A stretch of DNA of 64,000 bases, from the NCBI RefSeq assembly GCF_000308515.1, contig NZ_BAFV01000046.1, positions 20,983 through 84,982 on the forward strand, given 5' to 3'. The notes under the pieces are model-generated. The model was not told the origin of the DNA, ran no database searches, and saw only the letters and a list, made by a program, of their open reading frames with translations. Origin of the DNA: Nocardia carnea NBRC 14403. GTDB lineage: Bacteria; Actinomycetota; Actinomycetes; Mycobacteriales; Mycobacteriaceae. How positions within the stretch are numbered: position 1 is the first letter of the stretch; the number at the start of each line of letters is the position of its first letter. A program made the translations under genes and the position numbers. Shown here piece after piece: positions 43,868-53,416 of this stretch.

Positions 43868-45388
43868 ATGGTGTCGACGACACATCGACCCGACAGCGAT
43901 GAGGGTTCGGTCCTGGCCGCCCTGCGCAGCCCCAAACGGTTGCGGACCGAGGTGCTGGCCGGCCTGGTCGTGGCGCTGGCGCTGATCCCGGAGGCGATCT
44001 CGTTCTCCATCATCGCCGGGGTGGATCCGCGCGTCGGGCTGTTCGCCTCCTTCACCATGGCGGTGACCATCGCCATCACCGGCGGCCGCCGGGCCATGAT
44101 CTCCGCGGCGACCGGGGCGGTCGCGCTGGTCATCGCACCGGTAGTCGCGGAGCACGGCCTGGATTACCTCATCGCCACCGTGATTTCGGCGGGCGTGATC
44201 CAGGTGGCGTTGAGCCTTGCCGGCATGGCGAAACTGATGCGGTTCATCCCGCGCAGCGTCATGATCGGATTCGTCAACGCGCTGGCAATCCTGATCTTCA
44301 TGGCGCAGGTGCCACATCTGCTCGGCGTGCCGTGGCTGGTGTATCCGATGGTCGCCGTCGGTTTGCTGATCATCGTGTTCCTGCCGAAGGTGAGCTCGGT
44401 AGTCCCCGCACCTCTGGTGGCGATCGTGCTGTTGACCGCGGCGGTCGTCGTGTTCTCGCTGAACGTGCCGAATGTCGGCGACGAGGGCGAGCTGCCGTCG
44501 AGCCTGCCGTCGCTGCTCATCCCGAACGTGCCACTGAACCTGGAAACGCTGGGCATCATCGCCCCTTACGCGCTGGCGATGGCCCTGGTCGGGCTGATGG
44601 AATCGCTGATGACCGCCAAACTGGTCGACGACATCACCGATTCGCACTCCGACAAGACCCGCGAGGGCTGGGGCCAGGGTGTGGCGAACGTGGTCACCGG
44701 ATTCTTCGGCGGCATGGGCGGCTGCGCGATGATCGGCCAGACCATGATCAACGTGAAATCCTCCGGCGCCCGCACCCGGATCTCGACCTTCCTGGCCGGA
44801 CTGTTCCTGCTGATCCTGGTCGTCGGCCTCGGCGACGTGGTCGCACTGATCCCGATGGCGGCACTGGTCGCGGTCATGATCATGGTGTCGGTGGGCACCA
44901 TGGACTGGCATTCCATCGCCCCGAAAACGCTGCGGCGGATGCCGATCGCGGAAACCCTGGTCATGGTGGTCACGGTTGCGGTCACCGTCGCCACCCACAA
45001 CCTCGCCTACGGCGTCGTCGCCGGGGTCCTCACCGCGATGGTCGCCTTCGCGCACCGGGTCGCCCACTTCACCCAGGTCGACAAGGTGGGCGAAGCCGAT
45101 ATCGACGCCGACGGTGATACCGACACCCGCGTCTACCGGGTCCGGGGCGAGCTGTTCTTCGCCTCCAGCAACGACCTGATCTACCAGTTCGACTACATCG
45201 GCGACCCGCACAACGTGATCATCGATATGTCCGAAGCCCATATCTGGGACGCCTCGACCGTGGCCACACTGGACGCGATCACCACAAAATACAAGGCCAA
45301 GGGCAAGAACGTGGAAATCATCGGACTCAACAAAGCCTCCGAAGAACGCCACGGCCGCCTCAGCGGACACCTCACCGGAGCACACTGA
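43868..45388 (+). CDS. SulP-family anion transporter with STAS domain
   Basis: Permease of 506 residues: many membrane spans (ALALIPEAISFSIIAGVDPR, GLMESLMTAKLVDDITDSHS, GGMGGCAMIGQTMINVKSSG) followed by a cytoplasmic STAS domain (VRGELFFASSNDLIYQFDY, VIIDMSEAHIWDASTVATLD). ATG at 43868 with CGGAGAG upstream is preferred to 43838. The next gene, a MerR regulator, starts one base after the stop, so they are co-transcribed. Bicarbonate, sulfate or another anion may be carried. Confidence 0.92.
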   Translation: MVSTTHRPDSDEGSVLAALRSPKRLRTEVLAGLVVALALIPEAISFSIIAGVDPRVGLFASFTMAVTIAITGGRRAMISAATGAVALVIAPVVAEHGLDYLIATVISAGVIQVALSLAGMAKLMRFIPRSVMIGFVNALAILIFMAQVPHLLGVPWLVYPMVAVGLLIIVFLPKVSSVVPAPLVAIVLLTAAVVVFSLNVPNVGDEGELPSSLPSLLIPNVPLNLETLGIIAPYALAMALVGLMESLMTAKLVDDITDSHSDKTREGWGQGVANVVTGFFGGMGGCAMIGQTMINVKSSGARTRISTFLAGLFLLILVVGLGDVVALIPMAALVAVMIMVSVGTMDWHSIAPKTLRRMPIAETLVMVVTVAVTVATHNLAYGVVAGVLTAMVAFAHRVAHFTQVDKVGEADIDADGDTDTRVYRVRGELFFASSNDLIYQFDYIGDPHNVIIDMSEAHIWDASTVATLDAITTKYKAKGKNVEIIGLNKASEERHGRLSGHLTGAH

Positions 45389-45389
45389 G

Positions 45390-45806
45390 ATGCCCCAGGA
45401 AACCACCCGCGCACACCTGCAGATCGGCCAGGTCGCCGCCCGCACCGAATTGTCGATCAAGACGATCCGCCACTACGACGAGGCCGGACTGGTGACACCG
45501 TCGGCACGCAGCGCGGGTGGTTTCCGCCTCTACACCGACGCCGATATCGCACGGCTGCTGGTGATCCGGCGCATGAAACCACTCGGCTTCACCCTCGCCG
45601 AGATGAAACAGCTCCTGGACTCACTCGACACCCTCGACAACCCGACAGCCGGCGCTGAGCAGCGTGGCCGCGCAACGGAATTCCTGAGCGAATGCCGGGC
45701 GAAGGCCGAGGACAGCTGCGAGCGGTTGCGCCGCCAGCTCGCCTACGCGGAGGAATTCACCGACCTGCTCACCGCACGCGGCGCGGCGACCGCACATCGC
45801 CCCTGA
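45390..45806 (+). CDS. MerR-family regulator
   Basis: Regulator of 138 residues: N-terminal winged helix QIGQVAARTELSIKTIRHYD with the family tyrosine, GGFRLYTDADIARLLVIRRM, and a coiled-coil dimerisation helix, but no conserved metal-binding cysteine cluster (one Cys near residue 96, one near 105). It is coupled to the SulP gene, so it probably senses a condition linked to that anion. Confidence 0.88.
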   Translation: MPQETTRAHLQIGQVAARTELSIKTIRHYDEAGLVTPSARSAGGFRLYTDADIARLLVIRRMKPLGFTLAEMKQLLDSLDTLDNPTAGAEQRGRATEFLSECRAKAEDSCERLRRQLAYAEEFTDLLTARGAATAHRP

Positions 45807-46026
45807 GCGCCGGTGTCGCGTACCGATCCACGCTGCCCACAACACCGAAGCAACAGGGACATCTCGGGAAAAACCGCCTGCCGGTTGCCTCGGTGACATC
45901 GAGTCCCCTGTCGGCGGCACGCTCTCCTGCACAGCAGTTCCCCCCTCCGAAGGCCGCGACCCGCCGATTCGTGGGCCTGCCGGCCCCGGTCGTAGAACTA
46001 CAGCCGGCCAGGCAGGCGAATCGCTG

Positions 46027-46743
46027 TCATGGTGTGGAGGCAAGGTAGATCGTGGCCGAAGACCGGCCGCGGGTGAGCGGGTTGTCGAATTGCACCGGCT
46101 GAGCTTCGACATCGGTGAACACCGTCTCCAAAGCCGCAAGAAACTCCTGGTCGGGCGCCTCGTCCGACCACAGTGCGAACGTGCCGCCCGCAACCAGGTG
46201 CGCGCAGACCGCGCGCAAACCCGCCGGGGTATAGAAGTCGGTGTGGGGCCGGTGCAGCACGTGGCGTGGTGAGTGGTCGATATCGAGCAGGACCGCGTCG
46301 AAGACCCGGCCCGGTTTACCCGGATCGAATCCCGCCGCACTCGCCGCAGCAGCGAAGAAATCCGCGCACACCAGACTGATTCGTGGATCAGCGGCCAACC
46401 CGGCGGTGTCCGGCAGCAATTCCCTTTCGTGCCAGTCGATGACCGCGTCGCAGTACTCGATCACGGTTACCGATCGAACCCTGTTCTCCGTCAATGCTTC
46501 TCGCGCGGTGTAGCCCAAGCCGAGGCCGCCGACGAGCACATCGAGCTGTTCGCCGCGTGTCCGCGCCAAGCCCAGGCGCGCCAGTTCTCGCTCGGCAACG
46601 GTGAACAGGCTCGACATGAGGTATTCGTCGTCGAGCTTGACCTCGAAGATATCGGTTCGCGCGGTGGGGTCGAACCGGCGGCGCAGGCTGATCTCGCCCA
46701 TCGGTGTCTGCTGCCATCCCAGTTCTTCGAACCGTGCGCTCAT
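46027..46743 (-). CDS. Spermidine-synthase-like / SAM-dependent methyltransferase-fold protein
   Basis: Protein of 238 residues with a Rossmann-like core: LDVLVGGLGLGYTAREALTE (nucleotide-binding loop), VTVIEYCDAVIDWHE, and FDAVLLDIDHSPRHVLH. This resembles spermidine synthase homologues, but several polyamine-binding residues cannot be confirmed. The ATG at 46741-46743 gives MSARFEELGWQQTPMGEISL. Monocistronic by position. Gaps on both sides (45807-46026, 46762-47218) hold no clear gene. Confidence 0.7.
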   Translation of the reverse strand: MSARFEELGWQQTPMGEISLRRRFDPTARTDIFEVKLDDEYLMSSLFTVAERELARLGLARTRGEQLDVLVGGLGLGYTAREALTENRVRSVTVIEYCDAVIDWHERELLPDTAGLAADPRISLVCADFFAAAASAAGFDPGKPGRVFDAVLLDIDHSPRHVLHRPHTDFYTPAGLRAVCAHLVAGGTFALWSDEAPDQEFLAALETVFTDVEAQPVQFDNPLTRGRSSATIYLASTP

Positions 46744-46761
46744 TGCAGCCACAGTAGCCAC

Positions 46762-47218
46762 ACCCAGGGTCTCACCTCCGGCTGGAGGCCGTCGGCGCTG
46801 ACCCGCGAACCGCCGGCTTGCTCAATGCGGCAGCCACCTGCAATCCGCCCGATGGGGCACGACGTGGTCGCTGCCCCGGCGAGGCGACCGTGCGCCGGGC
46901 GGACGGGGGCCACGAAGTGGGGTGGTACTGCCTCTATATCCCACAACGGTCGGTAAGGCATTCACTCCTCCAGTCGGCCGAACCAGTGGGCGGCGACCCG
47001 TACGAACTCGTCCCGATCGGAGGCGGGCCGTGGCCATGCCATACGGCGCCAGGTTGAATCCGAGGCGCAGCTCCTGCGGATCGGCGAGGTGACCCGTGCG
47101 ACGTAACCGGTGGGGTCCCCCGGAAAGAACGTGACGAGCGGTTGTTCCGACTGCCGGCCTGACAACGTCCGACGACACGATATTTGCACCCCGCGTGCCC
47201 AGCCCCATGATGTCGGCG
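46762..47218 (-). other. Gap with possible protein remnant
   Basis: No intact gene. On the minus strand a short frame ends DRDEFVRVAAHWFGRLEE (stop at 46962), and a neighbouring frame reads ADPQELRLGFNLAPYG; together they look like pieces of one decayed protein of unknown family. I see no RNA gene or terminator here. Confidence 0.3.
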
Positions 47219-48715
47219 TCAGGCGGGGGGTTCAACGCTCCTGCGTAGAATCTTGCCCGTGGGGCCTTTGGGCAAGCTGGGGACGAACCAGACCCGGCGA
47301 GGATACTTGTAGTCCGCCATCCGTTCCCGCACGAAGTCGATTATTTCGGTAGCCTCGGCATGCGCGCCGCGCTTGAGTGACACAGCAGCTCCGATTTGTT
47401 CCCCGAGATGCGCGTCTTCGATGCCGATTACGGCCGCCTCGACAACAGCCGGGTGCTCGTACAGCACCTCCTCGACCTCGCGTGGGTATATGTTGTAGCC
47501 GCCTCTGATAATCAGATCCTTCTTCCGGTCTACGATGCTGTAGTAGCCCTCGCGATCTCGCGTTGCGATGTCCCCGGTACGAAACCAGCCGTCCACTATG
47601 GCTTCCTCGGTCTCCGTTGGGCGGCCCCAGTATCCCTTCATGACGTTCTCGCCTTTGATCTCGATCTCTCCGGGCTCATCGGGGTCGACCAGTTCATTAC
47701 CGTCGTCATCGACCAGGCGAAGTAGGCAACCGCGAACCGGAGTTCCGATCGTTCCGGCCTTGCGCGGCATTCCGGGCTGGTTGAAACAAGCGATAGGCGC
47801 GGTTTCCGAAAGCCCATATCCTTCATATACCTCGCACCCGAACCTTTCCTCGAAGGATTTCAAGACCTCGACGGGCATCGGTGCGCCTCCTACGATGCAG
47901 CAGCGGAGACTCGAGAGGTCTGCGGAATCGGCATCGGCCGAATTCAGCAGCGCCGAGTACATGGTGGGGACGCCCTCCAGAACCGTCACGTTATCCCGCA
48001 CGAGAACGCGCAGGGCGGTTTCTGCGTCGAACCTGGGAATCAGCGTGAGCAGGGCTCCCGATTTCACCACGGCATTCAATCCGCAAGTCAGACCGAATAC
48101 ATGGAAGAGTGGCAAGCATCCGAGGACAACATCATCAGGAGTTGTCCGGATGAGAGTATCGACGGTGGTGGAAGCATTTGTCGACATGTTGTCATGAGTG
48201 AGTTCCGCGCCTTTGGGACTGCCCGTCGTACCGGAGGTGTAGAGCAGCACAGCGGTGTCATCCCCTCTGCACGTCACAGGTTCGGCGACCGGGCAGCCGA
48301 GAAGATCCGCTGCGGTCGGACCCAAGTCATCGACCGGGAACGCTGGAATGCCCGCCCCGCGTGCCGCTTCCGACACCACGTTCCACGCTGTCCGAGTGCC
48401 GTAGACGAGAGACATCCCGGAGTCTTCCAGGTAATACGTAACCTCGCGGGCCTTCAGCAGGGGGTTCATCGGGACCGCTACGGCGCCCGCCATCAGGACC
48501 CCATAGAAGAGGATCGGAAACGCCGGCACGTTCGGCAGCACGATGCCGACGCGATCACCGGCCTGGATGCCCCGAGCTTGCAGATCGCCCGCCACAGCTG
48601 CAGCCGCTCGCTCGAGTTCCGAATAGTTCAGCGTGGTGCTGTCGAGTCTGATCGCCGGCCGATCGCCCAGGTGACGAGCAGTATCGATGAGATTGTTTGC
48701 GAGATTCGAAGACAT
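47219..48715 (-). CDS. Acyl-CoA synthetase (long-chain-fatty-acid-CoA ligase type)
   Basis: ANL-family ligase of 498 residues, full length. Motifs: LLYTSGTTGSPKGAELTH (phosphate loop), YEGYGLSETAP, GWFRTGDIATRDREGYYSIV, DRKKDLIIRGGYNIYPREVE and the C-terminal PKGPTGKILRR lysine. The ATG at 48713-48715 has AAGGA about ten bases upstream. It begins the less GC-rich accessory region and probably activates the acid substrate or product of the neighbouring catabolic genes. Confidence 0.9.
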   Translation of the reverse strand: MSSNLANNLIDTARHLGDRPAIRLDSTTLNYSELERAAAAVAGDLQARGIQAGDRVGIVLPNVPAFPILFYGVLMAGAVAVPMNPLLKAREVTYYLEDSGMSLVYGTRTAWNVVSEAARGAGIPAFPVDDLGPTAADLLGCPVAEPVTCRGDDTAVLLYTSGTTGSPKGAELTHDNMSTNASTTVDTLIRTTPDDVVLGCLPLFHVFGLTCGLNAVVKSGALLTLIPRFDAETALRVLVRDNVTVLEGVPTMYSALLNSADADSADLSSLRCCIVGGAPMPVEVLKSFEERFGCEVYEGYGLSETAPIACFNQPGMPRKAGTIGTPVRGCLLRLVDDDGNELVDPDEPGEIEIKGENVMKGYWGRPTETEEAIVDGWFRTGDIATRDREGYYSIVDRKKDLIIRGGYNIYPREVEEVLYEHPAVVEAAVIGIEDAHLGEQIGAAVSLKRGAHAEATEIIDFVRERMADYKYPRRVWFVPSLPKGPTGKILRRSVEPPA

Positions 48716-48959
48716 ATCGGTGTATTCCTTGTTGGATCTGATTGACGTCACGAGGCAACTCGACCTCGGCGACAGCGGCTCGGCCGGCTCGATCGATCAG
48801 AAGCTCGTGAGTGGAATCGACGAATCGCCACTCGAGAAACCGTGCGGCCCGAACCGGCCGGCTTGGTCCGCCCCTTGTGAATGCGACCGGCTCGAATCAG
48901 ATTCTCGTCGCCCTGGCGAGGGCCAGGAGAAGCACAGGGAAACACGGCCGCATGGAAGC

Positions 48960-49000
48960 GTGGGCCGCACATCACAACTGCAGAAGAATGTGCGGCCCAC
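48960..49000 (-). terminator. Hairpin terminator after the DUF3237 gene
   Basis: GTGGGCCGCACAT (48960-48972) pairs perfectly over 13 bp with ATGTGCGGCCCAC (48988-49000), 17 bases past the DUF3237 stop. No T-run follows, as often in actinobacteria. A second small hairpin (CCTGGC/GCCAGG) is about 40 bp further on. The remainder of the 48716-49017 gap shows nothing else. Confidence 0.65.
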
Positions 49001-49017
49001 TGGTTGTCCGGTCCGTG

Positions 49018-49479
49018 CTACTGGAGGGCTACACGAAAGACCTGGAACTCGATCACGGGACCCGGTGTGATGCGACCCTGTCCGACGAAGATCGTCTGGT
49101 TGACCCAGCCGTACCTGGGGTCACCGCACTCGAGCCGCGGAGTCGTAACGAAGTAGTGATCGCCGAAGTTCGTACTCGAATCCCCCCCGGTCAGGGCGGC
49201 TTCAGCCGCTTCGGTGACCTCGACCAGTCCCTGGTAGCTCATGTAGATGACGGCACCGTCGTTCGTATTGAATTGGGCGCGAACATCCAATCGCCCGAAT
49301 CCATCATCGCCGGCGAGGAGCCAGTCGCCGCCGCCGATGGCTGCATGCCCGCTGAGCCGATCGCCTGTGACAGTCCCGCCTGTCACAGGAAGTACCTGCC
49401 GTAGACCGTACGGTCCGGGGCCGACAATTTGCGGCGCACCCAGCTCCGCAGTGTATGAAAATTCCGGGATGAGCTTCAC
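49018..49479 (-). CDS. DUF3237-domain protein
   Basis: Small beta-barrel-type protein of 153 residues with DUF3237 features (IPVTGGTVTGDRLSGHAAIG-like segment, GDWLLAGDDGFGRLDVRAQF, GAVIYMSYQGLVEV, FVTTPRLECGDPRYGWVNQT). The biochemical role of the family is not established. Its ATG overlaps the stop of the NTF2-like gene (ATGA), so they are expressed together. Confidence 0.85.
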   Translation of the reverse strand: MKLIPEFSYTAELGAPQIVGPGPYGLRQVLPVTGGTVTGDRLSGHAAIGGGDWLLAGDDGFGRLDVRAQFNTNDGAVIYMSYQGLVEVTEAAEAALTGGDSSTNFGDHYFVTTPRLECGDPRYGWVNQTIFVGQGRITPGPVIEFQVFRVALQ

Positions 49480-49958
49480 TTGGTGACCTCCAGGCCCGCG
49501 GCGGCCATGACTTTCGACATGCCTTCGGCGATGAGTTCGCTGCCGAAGGCTTGTTCGACGATGTTCGGATCGAAGTACTCGCGAATCAAAGCGACCTTGC
49601 CGTCTCTGATCCGCATGTGCGTGCAGTAGGTGTTCGCGTAGATATTCCCGTTCTGCACGACGGTTGCCCGACCGTGCAGCTCGAGAACGAAGAGCTCGGG
49701 GTCTGTCGTGTCGTGGACGACCAGCGAATCGATCGCCAGATCGGGAACGGATCCGAAGAACCAGTCGACGAAGTGGCCGATCAGCGCGCGGCCGGGAACC
49801 GACTTCGCGAGCGGCTCGGGAGCAAACGGCATTTCCCAGACCGCGTCATCTGCGAACCAGTCCTTCCAGTCCTCGAGCTTTGCCCCGGTCGGCGGTCCAC
49901 CATCGAGATCGCCCCAAAAACCATCCACTACCTTGCGATTTTCCGCTTGTGTACTCAC
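49476..49958 (-). CDS. NTF2-like/ketosteroid-isomerase-fold protein
   Basis: Protein of 160 residues with the cone-shaped NTF2-like fold: WKDWFADDAVWEMPFAPEPL, HFVDWFFGSVPDLAIDSLVV, YCTHMRIRDGKVALIREYFD. Such proteins include isomerases, dehydratases and epoxide hydrolases. The GTG at 49956-49958 has a strong AAGGAGG upstream. A minus-strand promoter (50017-50045) lies about 60 bp upstream. Confidence 0.82.
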   Translation of the reverse strand: MSTQAENRKVVDGFWGDLDGGPPTGAKLEDWKDWFADDAVWEMPFAPEPLAKSVPGRALIGHFVDWFFGSVPDLAIDSLVVHDTTDPELFVLELHGRATVVQNGNIYANTYCTHMRIRDGKVALIREYFDPNIVEQAFGSELIAEGMSKVMAAAGLEVTK

Positions 49959-50016
49959 AGTCGCCTCCTTCGGTGCGGCCTGGTCACGACCGATGTGCCA
50001 GTCGCCGTAAAGCCAG

Positions 50017-50045
50017 AGAATGCCCGAAGTGTCGGTGATAGTCAA
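50017..50045 (-). promoter_or_regulatory. Minus-strand promoter for the NTF2-like/DUF3237 pair
   Basis: TTGACT (50040-50045, minus strand) is separated by 17 bp from CATTCT (50017-50022). The spacer shares CGACA(C/T)T-N-CG-N-GCA spacing with the promoter at 53291-53319 in front of the hydrolase gene, suggesting a common origin or control. Confidence 0.5.
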
Positions 50046-50095
50046 CACAGTGTCGATAGTCGCTACGAGTCGCATAGCCACAAATCGACAATATG

Positions 50096-50126
50096 TTGAC
50101 TATTATCCACTGTGAGTCTAGTCTCA
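50096..50126 (+). promoter_or_regulatory. Promoter with TGAGTCTAGTCTCA operator, copy 1
   Basis: TTGACT (50096-50101), 17-bp spacer, TAGTCT (50119-50124). The near-palindrome TGAGTCTAGTCTCA (50113-50126; one mismatched pair) covers the -10. The same -35, spacing and 14-mer occur at 53417-53447. A repressor bound here would block RNA polymerase. Confidence 0.75.
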
Positions 50127-50227
50127 GGGTCTGGTTCGGCCTGTGAGCCGCCGCGCATCGACTACGGACGTGAATCCCGGCGGCGGCATTCCACATATCA
50201 ACCTTGCACTTGGCTTTAGGAGACGTG

Positions 50228-51298
50228 ATGAGCACACTGACCAATCGGCTCTATCGATTGCGGAGTCGACCAGAGGGAGAAGTAACAGCGGCGAATCTCG
50301 AGTGGACCGAAGAGCCGGTCACCGAGATTTCCGAAGGGCAGGCGCTCATCCGCACGCACTATCTATCTGTAGATCCCACGAATCGAGTGTGGATGAGCGC
50401 AATGCGTTCCTACATACCTCCAGTCGAGCTCAACGCGGTGATGCGAGGAGCAGGCGTAGGGCAGGTAGTAGCCAGCATGCGCGAGGATCTCCCTGTCGGC
50501 GCTTTTGTTGTGGGATTGACAGGTTGGCAGGACTACTGCGTGGCCGATACAGCGAGTGAGGATATGCCGTTCACGGTCCTACCCGATCCGTTGCCCGCCC
50601 CGCTCCCCGCATTCGTTGGAGTATTGGGCCACACCGGAATATCGGCATTCCTCGGGGTCGAGTTCGGGGACCCGCGGCCGGGCGAGACGTTCTTCGTATC
50701 AGGCGCGGCGGGAGCAGTGGGATCCGTCGCCGGCCAGCTCGCGAAGCGACGGGGAGCCCGAGTCGTCGGGATCGCCGGCGGTGCCGAAAAATGTCGATAC
50801 CTGGTAGAAGAGTTGGGATTTGATGCCTGCGTCGATCGATATGCCGATGACTGGAAAACGCAACTCGATCTAGCCACACCCGCAGGTATCGACGTGGATT
50901 TCGAGAACGTAGGCGGCGAAATCATGGATTACGTACTCGATCGGCTCAACATCGGTGCGCGAATCACGCTTTGCGGCCTTATATCTGAATACAATGATTA
51001 CAATGCCGCCAACACCCAACGCGGTCTACGCAATCTCAGTCAGCTACTGATGCAGCGTGCCACCCTGCGAGGTTTCATCGTTTTCGATCATGTGGATCGG
51101 TACGGCGAGATCATCGGGCAGCTGTCACAGGATCTCAGCGTAGGCGCCCTGCGCACCGAGGAGACTGTGGTCGACGGCCTGGAGAATGCGCGGCACACTC
51201 TCAATCGTAGTCTCGCAGGCGAGAACAGAGGGAAGGTCGTGGTTAAAGTATTCAACGACGCGACAGGAACTGTCGACGGAGCTCGAGTTTCTCGCTGA
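50228..51298 (+). CDS. NADP-dependent oxidoreductase, CurA/leukotriene B4 dehydrogenase type (MDR)
   Basis: Zinc-free medium-chain reductase of 356 residues. N-terminal YLSVDPTNRVWMS and GAGVGQVVAS, cofactor motif SGAAGAVGSVAGQLAKRRGA, and DVDFENVGGEIMDYVLDRLN are characteristic of the group that reduces enone double bonds with NADPH. AGGAG lies five bases before the ATG at 50228. Transcribed from the conserved TGAGTCTAG promoter. It probably reduces an unsaturated ketone intermediate of the cluster's pathway. Confidence 0.88.
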   Translation: MSTLTNRLYRLRSRPEGEVTAANLEWTEEPVTEISEGQALIRTHYLSVDPTNRVWMSAMRSYIPPVELNAVMRGAGVGQVVASMREDLPVGAFVVGLTGWQDYCVADTASEDMPFTVLPDPLPAPLPAFVGVLGHTGISAFLGVEFGDPRPGETFFVSGAAGAVGSVAGQLAKRRGARVVGIAGGAEKCRYLVEELGFDACVDRYADDWKTQLDLATPAGIDVDFENVGGEIMDYVLDRLNIGARITLCGLISEYNDYNAANTQRGLRNLSQLLMQRATLRGFIVFDHVDRYGEIIGQLSQDLSVGALRTEETVVDGLENARHTLNRSLAGENRGKVVVKVFNDATGTVDGARVSR

Positions 51299-52226
51299 GA
51301 CCGCCTGCCACAGCTGCCATTGGGTATGTCGACACGCTCGTGATCTCGGGGAGTGTCTCTACCGCCGCCACGTTGCCACCCGATCGCTGCCTCGATCGAA
51401 GCAGCGGCCATGAATTCTCGCTACAGAAAGTGCACGCGCGGGTAGCGAGGTGTTGCCGTCTGGACCTCTGCACATCTCGCGTGCTCGGTACCCGATGAAA
51501 GACCACAGGCGAGATATCGGCAGGATCGGCCCAGCAGGGAGATCGGCCCGGTGTGGCCCCCTGCTGGGCCGTCGTACTCGAAAGTGCTGATCTTGCTCCG
51601 GCACAATGAGTGCAGCTCAACCGAACTCGGCTCACAGGCGATATCGCACCGCAGAAGTTCGGTGCTCCACGGGCAGCGGCGAACCGTTCGAGTTCGGCCA
51701 CCATACGCTCACCGATGATCGAGCGTTCCGCCAGGTCGAGTAGTGATTCGCCGGCGTGCTCATCGATCATCGCGATGCCGCCTTCATCACCCGCCGTCTT
51801 ATGGCGAAGTGAAATCGGCGATCTTGTGCACATACCCGCCCGGCGCATTCGTAGCAGCCGGCGAATTGAGGAGATGCCGGACATGTGCGCGGGTGACGCG
51901 TCCGGGCCCGCATGCACCTGGACCGCCACAACCGGATCATCCTCGCACCATCAAATCTGGCGGCCTTCTCGAAACGCAGCGCCGACCATCCCCCCAGGCC
52001 GATCGAACCCCGGCCCCAGTCGGTCGTGTTCACGGGATCGACCCAGACTGACCAATACCACGGCCGTCAGGGCACCGGGGTAGAGGGCTTCGACCAGGTA
52101 CCCGATGTACCGGGGTCGAAGCGGTACGGCACCCGTATCCGTCTGCCCCGATCGAGCCCCATCGGGGGCGAACCGAGACCCCGCAGTGACCGCTATGCCG
52201 TCACCAACGGCTGCCGTCCACGCCTC
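51299..52226. other. Gap without intact genes, containing IS remnant
   Basis: Apart from the IS3 fragment described separately (51610-51840), I find no convincing reading frame, RNA or hairpin. Fragments on the minus strand between 51930 and 52200 (for example GYLVEALYPGALTAVVLVSL) suggest further decayed coding sequence of unknown identity. Confidence 0.4.
51610..51840 (-). pseudogene. Degenerate IS3-family transposase (orfB) fragment
   Basis: On the minus strand CAQDRRFHFAIRR, then IAMIDEHAGESLLDLAERSI and GERMVAELERFAAARGAP, then in another frame ELLRCDIACEPS follow the order of the IS3 orfB catalytic core (WAxDF...IDEHTRE...RSITGERL...LRCDNGPE). Frameshifts and loss of the rest make it non-functional. 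Ends of the original IS are not recognisable. Confidence 0.75.
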
Positions 52227-53165
52227 CTAGCGCAGCAACCTGGATAGCTTCTCTGCGAAGCAGACGATGGCGCGTTCGCCCTCCTCCAGCACGCCGGCCA
52301 GCAGAAAGAAGCTGTGCGGCATCCCCGCATACTCGCAGAGCTCGGACCCGACACCCGATGCCTCCAATCCGGCCGAGTATCGCCGAGCATCATCTGACAC
52401 CGGATCTACTTCCGAGCTGAAAATAAGCGCAGGAGGGGCCCCCGCCAGACTTTCCTTCATCAAGGGTGATGCGGCCGGGGACAGTCGAGCTTGTACATTC
52501 GGAAAATACTGATCGATACACCATTCGAGAACGGGGCGTGGCAAGATCGGCGCCTGACTGTATTGCTCGACAGAAGTACTGGTCAGGGTCGCATCGAGCA
52601 CCGGGCACAGAAGACCTTGCGCCTTCACCATTGCACCGTTGGCGCGTTCCCGAATGCCTACTGCGGTCGCCGCCGCGAGCATCGCTCCTGCCGAGTCACC
52701 GGCAACCGCCAGTGCGTCCCTGTCGATACTCAGTTCATCGGAGTGATCTGACACCCAGCGGAAGCAGTCCATCGCGTCGTCGTGAGCGCTGGGAAAGGTC
52801 GCTTCGGGAGCGAGTCGATACTCGACAGCAATGACACTGAACCCGCCCCGGATACTCAACTCCCGGCACAACCTGTCGTGTGATTCGAGACTACCTCTGA
52901 CGAATCCGCCACCATGAAAGTAGACCACGCCGGGTACAGCACCCACCGCGCCTTTCGGTCGATAACTGCGCGCCTTTATTGCCCTTCCGGGGAGGTGGAT
53001 TTCGAAATCTCTCACATCGCATTCGAAACTTGGCTCACCTGCCAACGCCACCAACTTCTCACCAGCCGAGCGGTACGAGGAAATCGATACGTCCCACGGC
53101 AGTGCTGGTGAATTTTCAGAAAGTGCCGTGAGCAGTTCTCGCACCTGAGCATCTAGTTTTTCCAT
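52227..53165 (-). CDS. Alpha/beta hydrolase, hormone-sensitive-lipase type
   Basis: Esterase of 312 residues: oxyanion motif YFHGGGFVRG, nucleophile VAGDSAGAML, Asp in SSEVDPVSDDA and His in MPHSFF. YRLAPEATFPSAHDDAMDC is typical of the family. The ATG at 53163-53165 gives MEKLDAQVRELL; the longer frame upstream crosses the promoter region. Minus-strand promoter candidates are at 53291-53319. It probably hydrolyses an ester or lactone in this catabolic cluster. Confidence 0.9.
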   Translation of the reverse strand: MEKLDAQVRELLTALSENSPALPWDVSISSYRSAGEKLVALAGEPSFECDVRDFEIHLPGRAIKARSYRPKGAVGAVPGVVYFHGGGFVRGSLESHDRLCRELSIRGGFSVIAVEYRLAPEATFPSAHDDAMDCFRWVSDHSDELSIDRDALAVAGDSAGAMLAAATAVGIRERANGAMVKAQGLLCPVLDATLTSTSVEQYSQAPILPRPVLEWCIDQYFPNVQARLSPAASPLMKESLAGAPPALIFSSEVDPVSDDARRYSAGLEASGVGSELCEYAGMPHSFFLLAGVLEEGERAIVCFAEKLSRLLR

Positions 53166-53290
53166 TATCGAACCGCACGATCGTCCACGCGGCGATTGTC
53201 CGCTTCTTGTCGCAACGTCATCAGTCCTTATCAGAGTCGTAGACCCCACGGCCTCCGCGCATGATGCCTGCAGCGCATGCGGGTGAAGGC

Positions 53291-53319
53291 ATTCTGCACG
53301 CAATGTCGATAGTTGTCAA
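53291..53319 (-). promoter_or_regulatory. Minus-strand promoter for the hydrolase gene
   Basis: TTGACA (53314-53319, minus strand), 17-bp spacer, CAGAAT (53291-53296). The spacer resembles that of the promoter at 50017-50045. The gap 53166-53503 holds only this and the divergent cupin promoter. Confidence 0.5.
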
Positions 53320-53416
53320 CGCTGTGTCTATTGCATACTCGAACCCCTCCAGCATCGGCCGCCCCTACCGGATAGACCGCGCCCCAACAGTGGTTTCTAG
53401 AACTCTGGACACTTCG

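Noticed and set aside
43532..45460. Long minus-strand frame of 642 codons
   Set aside because: His/Arg/Asp-rich antisense shadow of the SulP gene at 43868-45388, with no recognisable domain.
51252..51929. Intact 225-residue protein downstream of the CurA-like gene
   Set aside because: Its middle matches IS3 orfB only in part and the match continues in other frames, so it is a remnant.
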